This document shows, in pieces, positions 60,661 through 64,000 of a stretch of 64,000 nt of DNA; positions within the stretch are counted from its first letter, which is position 1; each line of letters opens with the position of its first letter. The position numbers and the translations under genes are program-made. The stretch lies in contig JAUSNP010000003.1 in NCBI GenBank assembly GCA_030645735.1, positions 1 to 64,000 of the forward strand, read 5' to 3'. The DNA is from Candidatus Moraniibacteriota bacterium (GTDB lineage Bacteria > Patescibacteria > Paceibacteria > Moranbacterales > UBA2206). The notes under the pieces were generated by a model. The model was not told the DNA's origin. It saw only the letters and a program-made list of their open reading frames with translations, and searched no databases.

Positions 60661-61608
60661 TTATTTTTGACATTTAGGACAAAAGAAAACACTTCTCTGT
60701 CCAATTGTTTCACGCACGATTATTGTATCACATTTTTGACATTTTTCACCAGCCTTGCGATAAACTTTCAAAACTTTCTGAAATCCACCAGGGGCGCCTG
60801 AGGTGTCGCGATAATCTGAATCAGAAGTTCCGCGCAATTTGATGGCATGGCGCAAAATCTTGCCGATCCAGCCAAAAAGCTTTTTTCTTTCAATTGTTGA
60901 GATGTTTCCTGCCAGCCTAGTTGGTAAAATTCCGGCGACAAACAAAATCTCACTCCGATAGATATTGCCAATGCCAGCAATCAAATTTTGATCCATCAAT
61001 ATGATGCCTATTGGACTCTTGGCTTTTCTATCCAAAATCTCATTGAATTTTTTGAAAGTGAAATCCGGACTCACCGCGTCAATTCCCAAAGCTTTGATTT
61101 CTGGCAACTCCAAAACCTTGTCTGTGTCCACCAAAACAATTTTGGCAAATTTACGCACATCTGAAAACTCTATTACTTTATTGAATTTAATATTTTTTTT
61201 ATCTTTGGTGTTTTGAGTTTCAGTTTTTGATATTGTTTCGGATTTCGATTTTCGGATTTCGGATTTTAAATAAAATTTATGTCGAATATACTGATTCACC
61301 CTATCTTCAAAATAATCCTTTCCATCCACTTTCGACTTTCGACTTTGGACTTTGGACTTGATTAAAAGGTGTCCCGTCATCTTCAGATGCAAATATAGCG
61401 TTTTCTCGCCCGACAAATCCACAAAAATATTTTTACCGATTCGGCGCACGCCCAAAATTTTTCGTCCCACAATTTCTTTTTTGAAAACAGCCAAGGTTTT
61501 TCCTTTGATGGCTTTGGGCCACTCACTCCAAAAATCGGTGATTGTGTCACCCTTGATTTTTTCATTCAAATCATTCACCACCGTCTGGACCTCTGGCAAT
61601 TCTGGCAT
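60661..61608 (-). CDS. mutM: Formamidopyrimidine-DNA glycosylase
   Basis: 315 aa. Removes 8-oxoG and Fapy lesions. Catalytic MPELPEV at the N-terminus (Pro2, Glu3), AGIGNIYRSEILF, and the C-terminal zinc finger CQKCDTII ... CPKCQK. Longer than the usual 270-275 aa because two in-frame word-repeat insertions flank RVNQYIRHKFYLK (residues about 83-94 and 112-137). Confidence 0.95.
   Translation of the reverse strand: MPELPEVQTVVNDLNEKIKGDTITDFWSEWPKAIKGKTLAVFKKEIVGRKILGVRRIGKNIFVDLSGEKTLYLHLKMTGHLLIKSKVQSRKSKVDGKDYFEDRVNQYIRHKFYLKSEIRKSKSETISKTETQNTKDKKNIKFNKVIEFSDVRKFAKIVLVDTDKVLELPEIKALGIDAVSPDFTFKKFNEILDRKAKSPIGIILMDQNLIAGIGNIYRSEILFVAGILPTRLAGNISTIERKKLFGWIGKILRHAIKLRGTSDSDYRDTSGAPGGFQKVLKVYRKAGEKCQKCDTIIVRETIGQRSVFFCPKCQK
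61200..61362 (-). repeat. Two word arrays inside mutM
   Basis: 61200-61272 iterates TTTCGGATTTCG-type words; 61326-61362 iterates CGACTTT and GGACTTT. Both keep the frame and read as KSKVxSRKSKV and KSEIRKSKSETISKTET-like peptide. Confidence 0.8.
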
Positions 61609-61673
61609 AAAAATTTATTACTTTTTATTAAGCTATTTTAGCATTATTCACGCATTACATCAATTTGACCATT

Positions 61674-61708
61674 ATAAAAGGGCTCGTGCAGAATCACACA
61701 AGCCCTTT
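61674..61708 (-). terminator. Terminator of the 61728 gene
   Basis: AAAGGGCT/AGCCCTTT stem enclosing a GTG/CAC pair; U-rich flank on minus. Confidence 0.75.
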
Positions 61709-61727
61709 GTTTTGAAGTATTCAGCAT

Positions 61728-62042
61728 TTATGCAGCTAGGTCATAATCGTACGGCGTACATTTACAACTTACGCCGACTAGCATCAGAAAATTTTCACTA
61801 GTAATCTCCTTGACTACATACACTCGACTCTTGCCCCTTACGACAACATTGCAGCCTTTGACAATCCCTTTTCTGGTAATGTTTTCCAAACGACCTGCTA
61901 TTGCCTTCGTTCTTGCATTTGCAAACTCGCAGTCCGTTGTTGCCTTGTTTGAAAGAGATGCATCGATCGCTGGTAATGCATGATTTCTTCCTTGATAAAC
62001 CTTGTAACTCTTCCAATTCATATCTCCTTCTAACTGCGACAT
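61728..62042 (-). CDS. Small soluble protein of unknown function (104 aa)
   Basis: Not recognised. 104 aa, begins MSQLEGDMNWKSYKVYQG, beta-rich C-terminal half with VKGCNVVVRGKSRVYVVKEI and two Cys near the end (SCKC). AAGGA eight bases before ATG 62042, a promoter at 62126-62154 and a terminator at 61674 make it a complete private unit. The longer frame upstream adds a hydrophobic stretch but no start signals. Confidence 0.7.
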   Translation of the reverse strand: MSQLEGDMNWKSYKVYQGRNHALPAIDASLSNKATTDCEFANARTKAIAGRLENITRKGIVKGCNVVVRGKSRVYVVKEITSENFLMLVGVSCKCTPYDYDLAA

Positions 62043-62125
62043 AGAAAAAATCCTTCTAAATAAAATTATTCTTCCCGTCGAATTTTCGACGACCCATTGC
62101 CCAAAAGAACTAAACACTATCAGAA

Positions 62126-62154
62126 AATTTACAGCAAAAATCATTTTGTGTCAA
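62126..62154 (-). promoter_or_regulatory. Promoter of the 61728 gene
   Basis: Minus strand TTGACA (62149-62154), 17-base spacer, TAAATT (62126-62131). Leader of about 80 bases. Confidence 0.7.
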
Positions 62155-62178
62155 TCAAAAAAGTCGGGAAACCCGACT
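62155..62178 (-). terminator. Terminator of polA
   Basis: AGTCGGG/CCCGACT stem with AT flanks and a U-run on minus, 34 bases after the polA stop. Confidence 0.8.
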
Positions 62179-62211
62179 AATTTTTAATTTTGAGATTTCA
62201 ATTTTAAACTT

Positions 62212-64000
62212 TTATATTTCTCCCCAATTATCCCCAATCTGCACATCCACTACCAATGGAACCTTGAGTTTGATGACTTGTTCCATGGCGGTTTTTATTT
62301 TTTGCGCAAAAGTTTCCGCGATTTCTTCTTTGACTTCAAACAAAAGTTCATCATGCACTTGCAAGATTGTGCGGGCCTGGCCGGCAAATTCAGCCACGAC
62401 TTTTTCAGCTTCAATCATAGCCAATTTCATGATGTCAGCCGCCATGCCTTGGATTGGCATATTGATGGCCATACGTTCAGCACCAGATTGCACTTGGAAA
62501 TTGGCCGAGTTTATTTCTGGAATGTAACGACGGCGACCCAGTTGTGTTTCCACGAATAAATTTTTCTTGGCTTCCTGCTTGGTGTCGTGCATATATTTGG
62601 CCACGCCCGAGAACTTTTCCATATATTCATTGATGAAATTCTTGGCTTCTTCACGATCAATGCCGGCCGAAGCCGCAAAGCCAAACACGCCCATACCATA
62701 GATGATGCCGAAGTTCAACGCCTTGGCCTTGCTGCGCATTTTTTCTGTGACTTGCGACATGGAAACCTTGTTGATGATGGAAGCAGTCGCGCGATGAATG
62801 TCTTCGCCTTTGGTGAAAGCTTCGATCATGTTTTTGTCGCCCGACACATGCGCCACCACTCGCAAATCAATTTGTGAATAATCAGCACTGACCAATTTGA
62901 AACCTTTCTCTGCCTCAAAAGCCGTGCGCAAAAGTTGCCCCACATCAGTTTTGATCGGAATGTTTTGCAAATTTGGATCAGAAGATGACAGTCGTCCAGT
63001 GGCTGCCACCGCTTGATTGAACGAGGTGTGAATGCGTGAATTATCATCCACCAACTTCGGCAATGAATCTAGATAGGTTGTCTTCAATTTGAAAATTTCA
63101 CGATATTCTTCAATCTTTTCAATGATCTTGTGTTCTCCGCGCAATTTTGTGAGCTCAGCTGAAGCAGTAGAAAAACCAGTTTTCAATTTCTTCACATTGT
63201 CTGTCGGAATCTGCAAAGTTTCAAACAAAACATCCGCCACTTGTTTGGGCGAACTGATATTGAAATCTTTGCCCGCCAGCTGGTGAATGCTTTTTTCCAG
63301 AATGGCGATGCGTTTTTCAATGGTTTCCGAAATGCCAACAAAAATAGTCTTGTTTAAATGGATGCCATGCATTTCAATCTCAGCCAAAATCTTGACCAAG
63401 GGCATTTCAATTTTTTGCAAAACAGTTTCCAGATTATGCTTCTCACCCTGTTGCATGGAAATATCTTGAATTTTTTTCTGATGAATGCTTTCCACTTTGA
63501 AAACATAGTCTGCGCGCTGACAAATCTGTTGTGCCACTTCAGTCGCCGATTCAATTTCCAAGCCCAGTTGGCCTTTTTTGTTAGCTGCTGACAATTCTTC
63601 ACCCAATTCTTCCAAAACGATGTTTTCCAATTCAACTTTGCCACCGGGATTCAAAACATAGGCCGACAACATCACGTCCCAATAAATATTTTTGAGTTCA
63701 ATTCCATATTTTCGCAAAACTTCAAACGCATGTTTCAAATCATAACCAATTTTTCTGATTTTTTCATTTTCAAAAATGGTTTTCAACCTGGCAAAACTCT
63801 CAACTGAATATTCCACATAACCGGCGCGTCCGGTCTTGTGACAAATCGCCACGCCCTGGATGGTGCTGGCAAAATATTTTTCCCCGCCTCGCGTCGACGA
63901 GTGGTCGTCTCCACGAGTCGAGGCGGGTCCAACTGTCTTTAGTGTAATCGCAATTTCTTCTTGCTCACTTAATAATTTCACGAAATCATCCATTTTTTCT
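62212..64000 (-). CDS. polA: DNA polymerase I, 5' end outside window
   Basis: The 3' part (about 596 codons) of polA. The frame continues past ATG 63993 to the window edge, so the 5'-nuclease part is likely outside. Visible: the 3'-5' exonuclease-like domain (residues about 1-190 from 63993) and the full polymerase domain: motif A SADYSQIDLRVVAHVS, motif B RSKALNFGIIYGMGVFGFA, and motif C LQVHDELLFEV. The exonuclease part lacks a clear DxE at its first site and may be inactive. Residues about 22-38 (GPASTRGDDHSSTRGGEK) are coded by the palindromic element at 63882-63930. Confidence 0.96.
   Translation of the reverse strand, partial: EKMDDFVKLLSEQEEIAITLKTVGPASTRGDDHSSTRGGEKYFASTIQGVAICHKTGRAGYVEYSVESFARLKTIFENEKIRKIGYDLKHAFEVLRKYGIELKNIYWDVMLSAYVLNPGGKVELENIVLEELGEELSAANKKGQLGLEIESATEVAQQICQRADYVFKVESIHQKKIQDISMQQGEKHNLETVLQKIEMPLVKILAEIEMHGIHLNKTIFVGISETIEKRIAILEKSIHQLAGKDFNISSPKQVADVLFETLQIPTDNVKKLKTGFSTASAELTKLRGEHKIIEKIEEYREIFKLKTTYLDSLPKLVDDNSRIHTSFNQAVAATGRLSSSDPNLQNIPIKTDVGQLLRTAFEAEKGFKLVSADYSQIDLRVVAHVSGDKNMIEAFTKGEDIHRATASIINKVSMSQVTEKMRSKAKALNFGIIYGMGVFGFAASAGIDREEAKNFINEYMEKFSGVAKYMHDTKQEAKKNLFVETQLGRRRYIPEINSANFQVQSGAERMAINMPIQGMAADIMKLAMIEAEKVVAEFAGQARTILQVHDELLFEVKEEIAETFAQKIKTAMEQVIKLKVPLVVDVQIGDNWGEI
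63882..63930 (-). repeat. In-frame palindromic element, copy in polA
   Basis: CCCGCCTCG (63883-63891) and CGAGGCGGG (63919-63927) ends. Same orientation and reading frame as in the femX-like gene. Confidence 0.9.

Noticed and set aside
1..64000. UGA recoded as Gly, as in some CPR groups
   Set aside because: Genes such as pyrF and the 27984 gene end naturally at UGA, and no conserved domain crosses an in-frame UGA.

Overview
The window reads as a chromosomal segment of an ultra-small, AT-rich bacterium of the Candidate Phyla Radiation (Patescibacteria, probably a Parcubacteria-like lineage). This is inferred from family content: DUF5654, DUF3048, divergent PAP2, DUF3494/DUF11 surface protein with class F sortase, lone Mur and FemX genes, and many short proteins without a Shine-Dalgarno (SD). 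UGA works as an ordinary stop, so this is not a recoded Gracilibacteria/Absconditabacteria genome. Almost every core gene lies on the minus strand. No rRNA, CRISPR array or prophage was seen. Two tRNAs (Asn, Ser) and one unassigned structured RNA candidate were found.

Layout. 1-4.6 kb: most of a giant RCC1-repeat surface protein that runs off the left edge. 4.7-7.1 kb: thioredoxin-like protein, lgt, AI-2E exporter. 7.5-11.8 kb: a copper regulon (copA, HMA-TauE-cupredoxin fusion, csoR) with a recognisable CsoR-type operator. 11.9-19.1 kb: tsaC, an ECF sigma/membrane partner/DUF5667-like cluster, a YdjC deacetylase, a sortase with its likely substrate, and small membrane proteins. 19.2-30.6 kb: typA, structured RNA, DNA repair genes, and a second ECF sigma locus leading into a MacAB-type exporter. 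30.7-34.8 kb: ABC-F, C39-like peptidase, muramidase-like protein, uppP. 35-42 kb: EamA transporter, pyrF between direct repeats next to tRNA-Asn, rpoD, dnaG. 42-49.9 kb: an accessory zone (leuB, two BRO-N paralogs, pyk, TrmB regulator, a micro-operon of three overlapping membrane ORFs). 49.9-64 kb: htpX/lemA, two S23 four-helix-bundle genes, murE, femX-like, ruvA, rpsT, holA, DUF3048, mutM and the C-terminal two thirds of polA.

The most unusual layer lies over this gene map. Many spacers, and linkers inside copA, murE and mutM, consist of degenerate tandem iterations of a short word that differs from locus to locus and is often arranged as two inverted arms. Two loci carry an S23-family gene between the arms. 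One of them separates lemA from htpX. The word family of the other recurs 5 kb away as a gene-less inverted pair. This resembles a family of mobile elements with autonomous and MITE-like forms. Separately, a 49-bp GC-rich palindrome sits in frame inside both femX and polA, and a different palindrome sits inside dnaG, similar in principle to Rickettsia palindromic elements.

A third theme is a set of isolated genes with strong sigma70-type promoters, clear SDs and private terminators (7.2, 28.0, 35.3, 37.4, 42.0, 48.0, 51.9, 54.8, 61.7 kb). They look unlike the SD-poor core genes and include a pyrF and a leuB with no pathway partners in view. They are probably acquired cargo.
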